DNA of 64,000 nt from Rhizobiaceae bacterium (GTDB lineage: Bacteria > Pseudomonadota > Alphaproteobacteria > Rhizobiales > Rhizobiaceae). The translations under genes were made by a program, and so were the position numbers. Position 1 is the first letter of the stretch. Each line of letters opens with the position of its first letter. The stretch covers positions 62,001 through 126,000 of the forward strand of contig JARGOF010000013.1 in NCBI GenBank assembly GCA_029212415.1, in the 5' to 3' direction. Below the pieces are notes generated by a model, which made no database searches, was not told the DNA's origin, and saw nothing but the letters and a program-made list of their open reading frames with translations. This document shows, in pieces, positions 9,750 through 18,696 of this stretch.

Positions 9750-11241
9750 GGAAATGCTGCTCGGCATTGATGTCGGAACAACCGCGGTCAAGGCGATCCT
9801 GTTTGATGCGGGTGGCGCAGAGCTGGATTGCTACCGGGCATCCTATCCCACTATGCGACCGTCCAATGGCGTTGTCGAGCAGGATCCCGAGCTGTGGATC
9901 CATCATATCCTGCAGGCGCTGGAGCAATTCAACGCCGGTCGCGACCTTGGCAACATGAAGGCCATTGGCATCACCTCACAGGTAGACACCCACGTCTTCG
10001 TCGACGCGGATGGCAACAGCCTGGCGCCTGCCATCGTCTGGCAGGATGGGCGCTGTGCCAGAGAGGCGGCAGAACTGGACGTGCTGGTAAGCGACGAGGA
10101 TCGGACAAGCTGGTGGGGATCTCCCCGGCGCATTGATGCGAGCCATTGCCTGAGCCGCATGCGATGGATGGCCCGACATCACCCCGAAATCTGGGACAGG
10201 ACACAATATGTCATGCTTCCCAAGGATTTCTGCATCTACAGGCTGACAGGCGAATTCGTTTCCGATCCGATTTCCAATTTTGGCCTGGTGGACACGAATC
10301 TCGACTATATCCCCAAACTGCTAGGGCTGGTTCCGGGGGCGCGGGAACGGCTGGCACCGCTGGCACGGATCACCGACCTGGCCGGCAGGGTGCGCGCGGA
10401 CCTGCCCTGCGCGGGGGTTCCGCTTTGCGTGTCAACAATGGATGCCTGGGCCGGCATGTTCGGCGTTGGCGTGCACGACGACCGGCAGGCCATGTATCTG
10501 AGCGGAACCAGCGAAGTCCTCGCCATTGTTTCCCCGGATGTTCATCCGGTCCCCGGTGTTCTGGTGTTTCCCGACTATGACGCCATGAAGGTGCATATCG
10601 GCCCGACGCAATCGGGTGGCGCCTCCATCACCTGGTATTGTGATCTGTTCAATGTCACGCCTGCCGAGATGGCGGCACGGGTTGAGGCACTTGACCGCGA
10701 CGCCCCCTGCCCGTTGTTCCTTCCGCATCTGCAGGGCGAACGGGCACCCATCTGGGATATCCATGCACGTGGTACATTTGTGGGGATCGATGCACGCATG
10801 GGGGCCAGTGAAATCGCACGTGCCGTCTATGAAGGCGTGGGGTTTTCCGCGCGGCTTTTGCTGGATTCGCTGCAAAGGTCTTCGCAAACCGAGGTGCATA
10901 CAATCAATTGCGGTGGCGGTGGCTTTCAATCCGATATCTGGAACCAGATTCGCGCCGATATCCTTGGACGCAGCCTGAAACGGACCAAGGTATCGGATCC
11001 GGGTGTCCTGGGTGCCTCGGCAATGGCGGCAGTGGCGGCCAATCTGTTTGGCACGCTTGAAGACGCTTTGGCACAGATTGTCAAATTCGATCGCACATTC
11101 GAACCGGACGCTGCACGTCACAGGCGCTACAATGATTTGTTCAAACTCTATGAGGAGACCTATCTGGCAACACGCGACATCAATGCGGAGCTTGGCCGGA
11201 TCTACGCAATTGATTCAGGCAAGAAGATCACGGGCAGTTGA
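9742..11241 (+). CDS. FGGY-family carbohydrate kinase (xylulokinase-like)
   Basis: 499 aa; LLGIDVGTTAVKAILFD, VEQDPELWIHHIL, INCGGGGFQSDIWNQIRADILGR. Confidence 0.92.
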   Translation: MAEEMLLGIDVGTTAVKAILFDAGGAELDCYRASYPTMRPSNGVVEQDPELWIHHILQALEQFNAGRDLGNMKAIGITSQVDTHVFVDADGNSLAPAIVWQDGRCAREAAELDVLVSDEDRTSWWGSPRRIDASHCLSRMRWMARHHPEIWDRTQYVMLPKDFCIYRLTGEFVSDPISNFGLVDTNLDYIPKLLGLVPGARERLAPLARITDLAGRVRADLPCAGVPLCVSTMDAWAGMFGVGVHDDRQAMYLSGTSEVLAIVSPDVHPVPGVLVFPDYDAMKVHIGPTQSGGASITWYCDLFNVTPAEMAARVEALDRDAPCPLFLPHLQGERAPIWDIHARGTFVGIDARMGASEIARAVYEGVGFSARLLLDSLQRSSQTEVHTINCGGGGFQSDIWNQIRADILGRSLKRTKVSDPGVLGASAMAAVAANLFGTLEDALAQIVKFDRTFEPDAARHRRYNDLFKLYEETYLATRDINAELGRIYAIDSGKKITGS

Positions 11242-11484
11242 ATGCTGCAAAAATCATCCGCATTGTGCAGAAAACTGCAGGCCATAGCGCTGCGACGGCC
11301 TATTGGTGAGTGATGGCGCAGGCGGTTTGGCCCTAAGCTGAAGACAGTCTGCGACTGGCTGGCAGCCATGGAACGCGGCCTGAATCAAAACCGGGTGTTG
11401 ATCCGGGATACGAGAGGCCCGGCAAATGGGCTGAATAAATCGGGGATCACTGAAAATTTGATCACATATTTGGGAGAAAAGATC

Positions 11485-12432
11485 ATGCGTATATCCAAGA
11501 CACTCAAAACAATTGCCGGACTTGCAGGCACCATGGTGCTTGCCACCGGGCTTTCGATGGGTTTGGCACAGGCAGCAAGCAAGGTGGCCGTCATCACGCC
11601 TTATCTGGCACAACCCGGCACGCAGTTTTATGTCGAAGGCTTCAAGGCAGCGGCTGAGAAAAACGGTTGGGAGACCAATATCGTGGATACCGCCGGCGAC
11701 GTGGCTGCCGTCATCAGCCGTCTGGAAGACGCGGTCAACCAGAAGGTCGATGCCATCGTCATCAACGTTGACCCGCAACAGGTGGCAGCCGGACTTGAAG
11801 TTGCCAGGGAAGCGGGCATTCCCGTCGTTGGAATGGATTCTGGCTCTGACCCACTTCTGGCGACAAATGTGACCAGCAATGGTTATGCAATGGCGGCTGA
11901 AACTGCCGTCTATGTTGCCAACCGGATCGGCGGCAAGGGCCGCGTCGTGATGTTTGTTTTTGACGCCTTTCCGCCCGTGCAAATTCGCGGCGTTGTTGCC
12001 GATGCGATCTTTGGCAATTTTCCCGACATCAAGATCGTGGATCGCGTCACACCCGATGTGCAGGATGGCGGCATTGCCGATTCCCGTGCAAAGATGGAAG
12101 CGATCCTGGCGGCCAATCCCGACAAGGGCAGCATTGCGGCTGTCTGGGCTGCCTGGGACCAACCGGCACTCGGCGCACTGCAGGCAATCGAAGATGCCGG
12201 AAGATCCGATGAAGGCATTGTGATCGTCGGCATGGATGCCAATCCGCAGGCCCGCGATGCCATCGCCACCGGCGGCAATTTCGAAGCCTCCATGGCGCAG
12301 GACTTCATCGGCATCGGCAACAAGGCCGCAGAAATGGTCGGACGTCTTCTCAAGGGTGAAACCATCCGGGAACCCGTCGTCTATGTTCCGACCACGCTGG
12401 TGACATCATCCAATGTCGCAGATCTCGATTAA
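11485..12432 (+). CDS. Sugar ABC transporter substrate-binding protein (ribose/RbsB type)
   Basis: Signal peptide MRISKTLKTIAGLAGTMVLATGLSMGLAQA; periplasmic binding protein fold; start trimmed from ORF 11368. Confidence 0.9.
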   Translation: MRISKTLKTIAGLAGTMVLATGLSMGLAQAASKVAVITPYLAQPGTQFYVEGFKAAAEKNGWETNIVDTAGDVAAVISRLEDAVNQKVDAIVINVDPQQVAAGLEVAREAGIPVVGMDSGSDPLLATNVTSNGYAMAAETAVYVANRIGGKGRVVMFVFDAFPPVQIRGVVADAIFGNFPDIKIVDRVTPDVQDGGIADSRAKMEAILAANPDKGSIAAVWAAWDQPALGALQAIEDAGRSDEGIVIVGMDANPQARDAIATGGNFEASMAQDFIGIGNKAAEMVGRLLKGETIREPVVYVPTTLVTSSNVADLD

Positions 12433-12503
12433 TACCATTTCGGAGCGGAACAGGCCCCAAAAACCCATTCCGCTTCGGACAGCGTCGTTGCGCAGTATCA
12501 TCC

Positions 12504-14003
12504 ATGTCCTTTCTTGAAGTCGCACATGTCTCCAAAAGCTATTCCGGCGCTATCGCCCTGAAAGATGCGCGTCTGGACATTGCACCGGGTGAAGTGCATG
12601 CGCTGATGGGGGAAAATGGCGCCGGGAAAAGCACGATTATCAAAATCCTGGCCGGCGTCACTGCGGCTGACAGCATGGCGGCCACCATCGATGGCAAGCC
12701 TGTCACCATCACGGACGCGCAGGAATCCTATCGTCACGGGCTGCGCTTCATCCATCAGGAACTCAATATCGTGCCACACCTGTCCGTGGCGGAAAACATC
12801 ATGCTCGGGCTGCCCTATCCAAGACGCTTCGGCGCTCTGGTGGACTGGAGAAAACTGAATGCCATGGCCCGCGCGGCCCTCGATAAATTGCAGGTCAGCC
12901 ACATTGACACGCGGATCAAAGCGGCGCGGTTAAGCACCGGTGATCAAATGCTGATGAAAATCGCTGCCACACTGATTTCCGCAGGAGACAACATGGCACG
13001 GCTCTATGTCATGGATGAGCCGACAGCAGCGCTCACCGGTGCAGAATCGCGCAAGTTGTTTGAGGTGATTGACGAGCTCAAACAGTCGGGTGCGTCCATC
13101 CTCTATGTCTCACACCGGATGAACGAGGTGATGGAGATCTGCGACCGGGTGACCGTTTTTCGTGACGGGCAGACCATCGCGACCCGCAACCTTTCCGATA
13201 CCGACAAGAATGAAGTCATTCATCTGATGACCGGGCGCGATGTCAAGGATAGCTACCCGCCGCGCCGCGCCGCCAAGGGTGAAGATGTCCTGCTGGAAAC
13301 GAAAGCTCTGCGCACACGTCAGGTCAGGGACGTGGATTTCCAGGTCAATCGCGGCGAAATCCTCGGCATTGCCGGTCTGGCAGATGCCGGGCAGAGCGCC
13401 GTCCTGCTGGCTCTCCTCGGCGTAGACAGGGTGCAGGCAGGACACGTGACAATCCATGGCTCACCGATTGCTGCCCAAAACCCCTCGGCGGCCTGGCGCA
13501 ATCATGTGGCCTATATACCAAGGGAGCGTCGTCGCGAGGGGCTGATGTTACAGCGCAGGATTGTCGATAATATCAACCTGCCACATCTGCAAAAACTCAG
13601 CTTTGCTGCTGGCTTTCTCAGCCGCAGGCGCGAGCGACGTTTTGCAGATGCGCTGGGAAAAAAGGTACGGCTGAAATCCGGCGGCATGAACCAGGCCTGC
13701 TATCAGCTCAGTGGTGGCAACCAGCAAAAGGTCGTCTTCGCCCGGGCGCTTGGCGATGCACCGGAGCTGCTTTTGCTGGATGAACCGACGCGCGGTGTCG
13801 ATGTTGGCGCCAAATTCGACATCTACACATTGATCCGCGAGCGGAGCGCAGAAGGGGCAGCGGTGGTGATGACATCTTCCGATCTGCCCGAACTGATCGG
13901 TATGTGCGATCGCATCCTCATCATGCGCGAAGGGGCCCAGCATAGCATCATCGAAACGGACGGGCTGAGCCCCGCCGATCTGCTGGCGAAATTTTATGAT
14001 TGA
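12504..14003 (+). CDS. Sugar ABC transporter ATP-binding protein (two NBDs, RbsA/MglA type)
   Basis: GENGAGKST, MDEPTAALT, LSGGNQQKVVFARAL, LLLDEPTRGVDVGAK. Confidence 0.95.
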   Translation: MSFLEVAHVSKSYSGAIALKDARLDIAPGEVHALMGENGAGKSTIIKILAGVTAADSMAATIDGKPVTITDAQESYRHGLRFIHQELNIVPHLSVAENIMLGLPYPRRFGALVDWRKLNAMARAALDKLQVSHIDTRIKAARLSTGDQMLMKIAATLISAGDNMARLYVMDEPTAALTGAESRKLFEVIDELKQSGASILYVSHRMNEVMEICDRVTVFRDGQTIATRNLSDTDKNEVIHLMTGRDVKDSYPPRRAAKGEDVLLETKALRTRQVRDVDFQVNRGEILGIAGLADAGQSAVLLALLGVDRVQAGHVTIHGSPIAAQNPSAAWRNHVAYIPRERRREGLMLQRRIVDNINLPHLQKLSFAAGFLSRRRERRFADALGKKVRLKSGGMNQACYQLSGGNQQKVVFARALGDAPELLLLDEPTRGVDVGAKFDIYTLIRERSAEGAAVVMTSSDLPELIGMCDRILIMREGAQHSIIETDGLSPADLLAKFYD

Positions 14004-14985
14004 GACCAAAGGATCCGGCTTCATGATCTCACTGTTCAAACGCTACGGAACGCTGGTCGGCTTCATCGCCATCGTTGCCTTCTTCTGGTTCAATCTGCCC
14101 GATACGTTCATGACAGCGCGCAACTGGCTGAATATTTCGCAACAGATCAGCATGCTGGCGGTGGTTGCCTTCACCATGACCTTTGTCATGGTCATGGGAG
14201 ATTTCGACCTCAGCGTCGGATCCATGGCAAGCCTCTCGGGCATTACCGCAGCGCTTCTTTTCAGCCAGGGCTATCCGGTGGCCGCAGGGGTCGCAGCGGC
14301 ATTGGCAATGGGCATTCTCGGTGGCTTCTTCAACGGTTTTCTGGTCAGTATTCTTGGCATTTTGCCCTTTGTGGCAACGCTTGGCACATTGACCATGTTC
14401 AGTGGTCTGGCGTTCTGGCTGAGCGATGGCAAGACGATCTTTGGCCGCGACATACCAAAGACATTCAGCGGTTTTGCCCGGGGTGGTGTGGATATTGAAC
14501 TTGCCGGAACGTTGGCTCTCAAAATTCCCTATCTTTCCATCCTTGCTCTGGTGGTTCTGGCGGCCGTCTGGTTGGTGCTGGAGCAGACGTCCTTCGGTCG
14601 ACGCCTCTATGCCATTGGCGGCAATTACGAGGCGGCTCGGCTCGCCGGGGTCAAGGTGCGGCGGCTGCGCATGGCGGCTTTTGCGCTGACCGGCTTTGGG
14701 GCGGCCATTGGTGGACTGATGTATGCAAGCCGGGTCGCATCGGCCAACCCCACCCAGGGAAGCGGCCTGATGCTGGATGCCATCGCCGCCGTGTTTCTTG
14801 GCATGACCATGAGCGAAGAAGGCGAGCCACGGGTATTGGCAACCCTTGTCGGCGTGCTCATACTCGGGGTTCTCGACAATGGGCTGACCCAGATGAGCGT
14901 CGACAGCTACATTCGGGAAATCCTTGTGGGCGCGATCATCCTGACGGCTGTGGCATCATCCAGTGTCGGAAAATTCAGGCGATAG
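13996..14985 (+). CDS. Sugar ABC transporter permease (RbsC type)
   Basis: 329-aa polytopic protein; FTMTFVMVMGDFDLSVGSMASLSG; overlaps the preceding ORF. Confidence 0.93.
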   Translation: MIETKGSGFMISLFKRYGTLVGFIAIVAFFWFNLPDTFMTARNWLNISQQISMLAVVAFTMTFVMVMGDFDLSVGSMASLSGITAALLFSQGYPVAAGVAAALAMGILGGFFNGFLVSILGILPFVATLGTLTMFSGLAFWLSDGKTIFGRDIPKTFSGFARGGVDIELAGTLALKIPYLSILALVVLAAVWLVLEQTSFGRRLYAIGGNYEAARLAGVKVRRLRMAAFALTGFGAAIGGLMYASRVASANPTQGSGLMLDAIAAVFLGMTMSEEGEPRVLATLVGVLILGVLDNGLTQMSVDSYIREILVGAIILTAVASSSVGKFRR

Positions 14986-15001
14986 AGGCATTTACAGTCA
15001 A

Positions 15002-15015
15002 TTGACCTCCATCAA
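15002..15015 (+). promoter_or_regulatory. FNR/FixK-type box upstream of cbpA
   Basis: TTGACCTCCATCAA matches TTGAY-N4-RTCAA. Confidence 0.6.
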
Positions 15016-15142
15016 AGCGGGCATCGCTCAAAATGCATATTGAGAATAATTGCGTAAACCGTGATAAGGTTACGCAAAGACCAATAGCGGGATTTGTCCA
15101 CACAGCAGGCGCTGGTGGATGTGCGACCATCAGGTGAATTGA

Positions 15143-16102
15143 ATGGACTACAAGGACTATTACGAAACCCTCGGGCTGAAGCGCACCGCCACACAGGACG
15201 AGATCAAAAGCACCTACCGCAAACTGGCGCGCAAATTCCATCCGGATGTGAACCACGAGAAAGGCGCCGAAGACAAGTTCAAGGCGCTTGGCGAAGCCTA
15301 TGAAGTTCTCAAGGATCCGGAAAAACGTGCGGCCTATGACCAACTGGGGGCCAATTGGCAGGAAGGGCAGAATTTCCGCCCACCACCCGAATGGGATAGC
15401 GGCTTTGAATATTCCGGCGCCGGTGCCGGCGCAGCCGATGAAGGCGCTTATAGCGATTTCTTTGAAAATCTGTTTGGGCGGGCACGTGCAGCTGGTGCTG
15501 GTGGCCAACAGCGCAGCCGTCAGGAGTTTCATGCCACCGGGCAGGACCACCACGCAAAAATCACCATCGACCTGAGGGACGCTTTTGAAGGCGCGACAAG
15601 GTCGATTTCCCTGCGATCACCGGAAGTGGACGCATCGGGCCATGTGCAACTCAAGGAACGCACCATCAAGGTGAAGATTCCCAAGGGCATCACCCAGGGG
15701 CAGCACATCAGGCTGGCCGGTCAGGGAAATCCCGGCGTGGGCCGCGGCCAGGCAGGCGATCTTTATCTTGAGATTTATTTCCACGAGGACCCGGTCTTCA
15801 GTGTCGACGGGCGCGATGTCTATTTCGACCTGCCGATCGCGCCATGGGAAGCAGCATTGGGGGCAAAGGTCAAGGCGCCCACCCCTACGGGTGTCGTCGG
15901 CCTCACTGTGCCGAAAAGCGCACATACAGGGCAGAAACTGCGGCTCAAGGGGCGCGGCATTCCCGGCAAACCGGCGGGTGACCTTTATGCCGTGCTGCAG
16001 ATTGTCCTGCCACCGGCCAAAACGGACAAGGACCGGGCCTTTTACGAGCAGATGGAGCGCGAAATGGATTTCAATCCGCGCGCAAAGTTGGGAGTTAAGT
16101 GA
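15143..16102 (+). CDS. cbpA: DnaJ-domain curved DNA-binding protein / co-chaperone
   Basis: J-domain KDYYETLGLKRTATQDEIKSTYRKLARKFHPDVN; DnaJ_C region without Zn fingers; followed by cbpM. Confidence 0.92.
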   Translation: MDYKDYYETLGLKRTATQDEIKSTYRKLARKFHPDVNHEKGAEDKFKALGEAYEVLKDPEKRAAYDQLGANWQEGQNFRPPPEWDSGFEYSGAGAGAADEGAYSDFFENLFGRARAAGAGGQQRSRQEFHATGQDHHAKITIDLRDAFEGATRSISLRSPEVDASGHVQLKERTIKVKIPKGITQGQHIRLAGQGNPGVGRGQAGDLYLEIYFHEDPVFSVDGRDVYFDLPIAPWEAALGAKVKAPTPTGVVGLTVPKSAHTGQKLRLKGRGIPGKPAGDLYAVLQIVLPPAKTDKDRAFYEQMEREMDFNPRAKLGVK

Positions 16103-16105
16103 ACC

Positions 16106-16447
16106 ATGGAAAATCGATCTTCAGAAGCGCTTCCCGGTGAAGTGATCGAAATGGTGACGCTGACGCAATTGTGCCAATCCTGCGGTGTGCAAACCGATTG
16201 GGTGGTTGAACTGGTCAATGAGGGCGTTCTCGAACCACAGGGTCCCGACCCGAAGCGTTGGCAATTTTCTGCGGTCAGCATCACCAGAGTTCGTGTCGCC
16301 TGGCACCTGCAGCGCGACCTCGGCGTTAACCAGGCCGGCATTGCGCTGGCGTTGAACCTGCTGGAGGAGCGCGAAGCACTGCGCCAGCAATTACAGCGCT
16401 TTGGGCGTTCTGTGCCGGGCAGCATTGTTGATGCCGACGGTTTCTAG
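16106..16447 (+). CDS. cbpM: Chaperone modulator CbpM (MerR-like)
   Basis: 113 aa directly after cbpA; VTLTQLCQSCGVQTDWVVELVNEGVLEPQG, VAWHLQRDLGVNQAGIALALNLLEE. Confidence 0.88.
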   Translation: MENRSSEALPGEVIEMVTLTQLCQSCGVQTDWVVELVNEGVLEPQGPDPKRWQFSAVSITRVRVAWHLQRDLGVNQAGIALALNLLEEREALRQQLQRFGRSVPGSIVDADGF

Positions 16448-16511
16448 AAGAATTCTTGCCATTTGATAAATATTGCATTGCACAATTTGTTCGCATGCGC
16501 ACAATGGGCGT

Positions 16512-17117
16512 ATGTCTGTTGTACAATTGTCTGTTCTTGTCATTGATGAAAACCATATACGCGCATCGATCATAGAGGCGGGTCTGCGCGAGGCCGGATA
16601 TCAGGCCGTTTCCGTCATCAACGAACTGGATGGGGTTGCACAGCATATTGAGCGGTCCCAGCCCGATGTAATTGTCATTGATATCGAAAATCCCAACCGC
16701 GACATGCTGGAGGGTCTTTTTGCCCTGACGCGCTCCGTGCAGCGTCCGATTGCCATGTTTGTCGACAAATCGGATCAACGCTCCATCGAGGCAGCGGTCG
16801 ATGCAGGCGTTTCCGCTTATGTGGTCGATGGTCTTCGCAAGGAACGGGTCAAGCCCATCCTCGACATGGCCATCAGCCGCTTCAAGGCATTTTCACACAT
16901 GGCGCGGGAACTGGCGGATGTCCGCAGTGAACTGGAAGGCCGCAAGACGGTTGATCAGGCCAAAGCCATTTTGATCAAGGCGAGAGGCATCAGTGAAGAG
17001 GAAGCTTACCGGTTGTTGCGCAAAACCGCGATGAACCAGAACAGAAAGCTTTCCGAAATAGCCCAGAGCCTCGTCACCGCATCAAACCTACTGGAACCTC
17101 AGGAGCAGAAACCGTGA
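16512..17117 (+). CDS. nasT: ANTAR-domain response regulator NasT
   Basis: Receiver domain plus C-terminal ANTAR (AKAILIKARGISEEEAYRLLRKTAMNQNRKLSEIAQSLV); next to NasS and nitrate transport genes. Confidence 0.9.
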   Translation: MSVVQLSVLVIDENHIRASIIEAGLREAGYQAVSVINELDGVAQHIERSQPDVIVIDIENPNRDMLEGLFALTRSVQRPIAMFVDKSDQRSIEAAVDAGVSAYVVDGLRKERVKPILDMAISRFKAFSHMARELADVRSELEGRKTVDQAKAILIKARGISEEEAYRLLRKTAMNQNRKLSEIAQSLVTASNLLEPQEQKP

Positions 17118-18340
17118 GAAACGATCTTTTCCCTGTCCATGCCGGTTTTCTGCCACTGATTGATTCCGCGATTCTGGTTGTCGGCAGTGAAAAGGGTTTT
17201 GCCGAGGATGAGGGCATAGACCTGACACTGGTGCGGGAAAACTCATGGGCCAATATCCGCGACCGCATGGCCATCGGCCATTTTGAAGTGGCGCATATGC
17301 TGGCGCCCATGCCGATTGCGGCAAAGCTGGGCCTAACACCCATGCCGCTGGAGATCATTGCGCCCATGGCCCTTGGTCTTGGTGGCAACGCCGTCACGCT
17401 TTCGCGCAGGCTTGGGGAGAGTCTCAACATCGCGTCGGATGGAACGGCATTCGCTGCAGCACCCAGCAGCAAAGCCCTGTTTGGCGAGGTTCAGCGCCGT
17501 AGAATTGGCGGACTGAAAAAGCTGGTTCTTGGTGTTGTACATCCCCATTCCGGTCATAATTACGACTTGCGTTATTGGCTCGCGGCAAGCGGCATTGATC
17601 CCGAGAGCGACGTGGACATCGTTATCATTCCACCACCCTACATGCCCGACGCCCTGAAGGCCGGCCGCATTGATGGATTCTGCGTTGGTGAGCCATGGAA
17701 TTCAGTGGCCGCGCGTGATGGCAGCGGCGTAATCATGACAACAAAATCGGAAATCTGGCGGTCCAGCCCGGAAAAGGTACTCGGTGTCTCGCTCGAATTC
17801 GCAGAAAGGAATCCAGAGGTTCTCAAAGCCCTTCTGCGTGCCCTTACCCGTGCTGCCATGTGGTGCGAAAAGAGTGACAATCATGAGGAACTGGCCCATC
17901 TGCTCTCCCGCGTACACTATATCGGGATTGAGCCGGAAACGCTGCTTCCATCCTTGAGTGGTGCATTCGAAACAGCAGATGGCACGCTTCATCAGGTCGA
18001 AGATTTCTTCATTCCCTTTTCCCGGGCCGCCAACTTTCCCTGGCGCAGCCATGCCCTGTGGTTTTACAGCCAGATGGTTCGCTGGGGTCACGCCGACTGG
18101 GATGCCAGCCAGACAGAGGCCATTTCTCAAACCTACCGGCCGGATCTCTATCGCAGCGCTTTGGCCACTTTTGATATTCCGTTGCCTGCTGCCAGTTCCA
18201 AGGTGGAAGGTGGCCTGCCGCGCACTGTTCCAGTCGGTGCCAGCAAAGGCAGCCTGCTGCTTGGCCCCGATGGATTTTTTGATGGCAAGATTTTCGATCC
18301 GGATATGATTGAAGCCTACGTGCTGTCACAAAAAACCTGA
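17114..18340 (+). CDS. nasS: NasS-like nitrate sensor (CmpA/NrtA family, no signal peptide)
   Basis: GTG start overlapping nasT stop; NrtA-like fold with RYWLAASGIDPESDVDIVIIPPPYMPDALKAGRIDGFCVGEPWNS. Confidence 0.88.
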   Translation: MRNDLFPVHAGFLPLIDSAILVVGSEKGFAEDEGIDLTLVRENSWANIRDRMAIGHFEVAHMLAPMPIAAKLGLTPMPLEIIAPMALGLGGNAVTLSRRLGESLNIASDGTAFAAAPSSKALFGEVQRRRIGGLKKLVLGVVHPHSGHNYDLRYWLAASGIDPESDVDIVIIPPPYMPDALKAGRIDGFCVGEPWNSVAARDGSGVIMTTKSEIWRSSPEKVLGVSLEFAERNPEVLKALLRALTRAAMWCEKSDNHEELAHLLSRVHYIGIEPETLLPSLSGAFETADGTLHQVEDFFIPFSRAANFPWRSHALWFYSQMVRWGHADWDASQTEAISQTYRPDLYRSALATFDIPLPAASSKVEGGLPRTVPVGASKGSLLLGPDGFFDGKIFDPDMIEAYVLSQKT

Positions 18341-18491
18341 TCATCAGCCCCATTGATCGTGAACAATTATTATGCACTGCATAAATTTCATGCATTTTTG
18401 TGCATTGCGGCTGCATCAATTGAAAAATTGATTTCCAGATATTTAAAATCAACACGTTGATATCATTATATATTGTTAATTTTTGAAAAAC

Positions 18492-18507
18492 TGGCATGTA
18501 AATTGCT
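18492..18507 (+). promoter_or_regulatory. Sigma-54 (RpoN) -24/-12 promoter for nrtA
   Basis: TGGCATG-TAAA-TTGCT; GG-N10-GC spacing exact. Confidence 0.7.
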
Positions 18508-18543
18508 TTTGTATTGGTGATCCCAACCGGATCAAGAAATATT

Positions 18544-18561
18544 GCGTCCAAAGACGGGCGC
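18544..18561 (+). ncRNA. ANTAR-type (NasT) leader hairpin with A1/G4 hexaloop
   Basis: GCGTCC-AAAGAC-GGGCGC, 6-bp stem (one G-U), hexaloop with A at position 1 and G at 4, upstream of a terminator. Confidence 0.65.
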
Positions 18562-18569
18562 TTCAGGCA

Positions 18570-18636
18570 AAGCTGCCGAACCGTAACAGTGCGCTACCTC
18601 CTCCCGGTGCACCCTTGCGATTCGGCGGCTTTTTTT
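18570..18636 (+). terminator. Leader terminator upstream of nrtA
   Basis: AAGCTGCCGAA ... TTCGGCGGCTT followed by a T tract; 11-bp stem with one G-U. Confidence 0.65.
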
Positions 18637-18696
18637 GTTTGGGCCATGCCCTCGAGATCAAGAGCTCCAACGGAGCCAGCAAACGGAGAAACAGAA

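Noticed and set aside
11254-12162. 302-aa minus-strand ORF
   Set aside because: Antisense to the sugar-binding protein gene; no domain.
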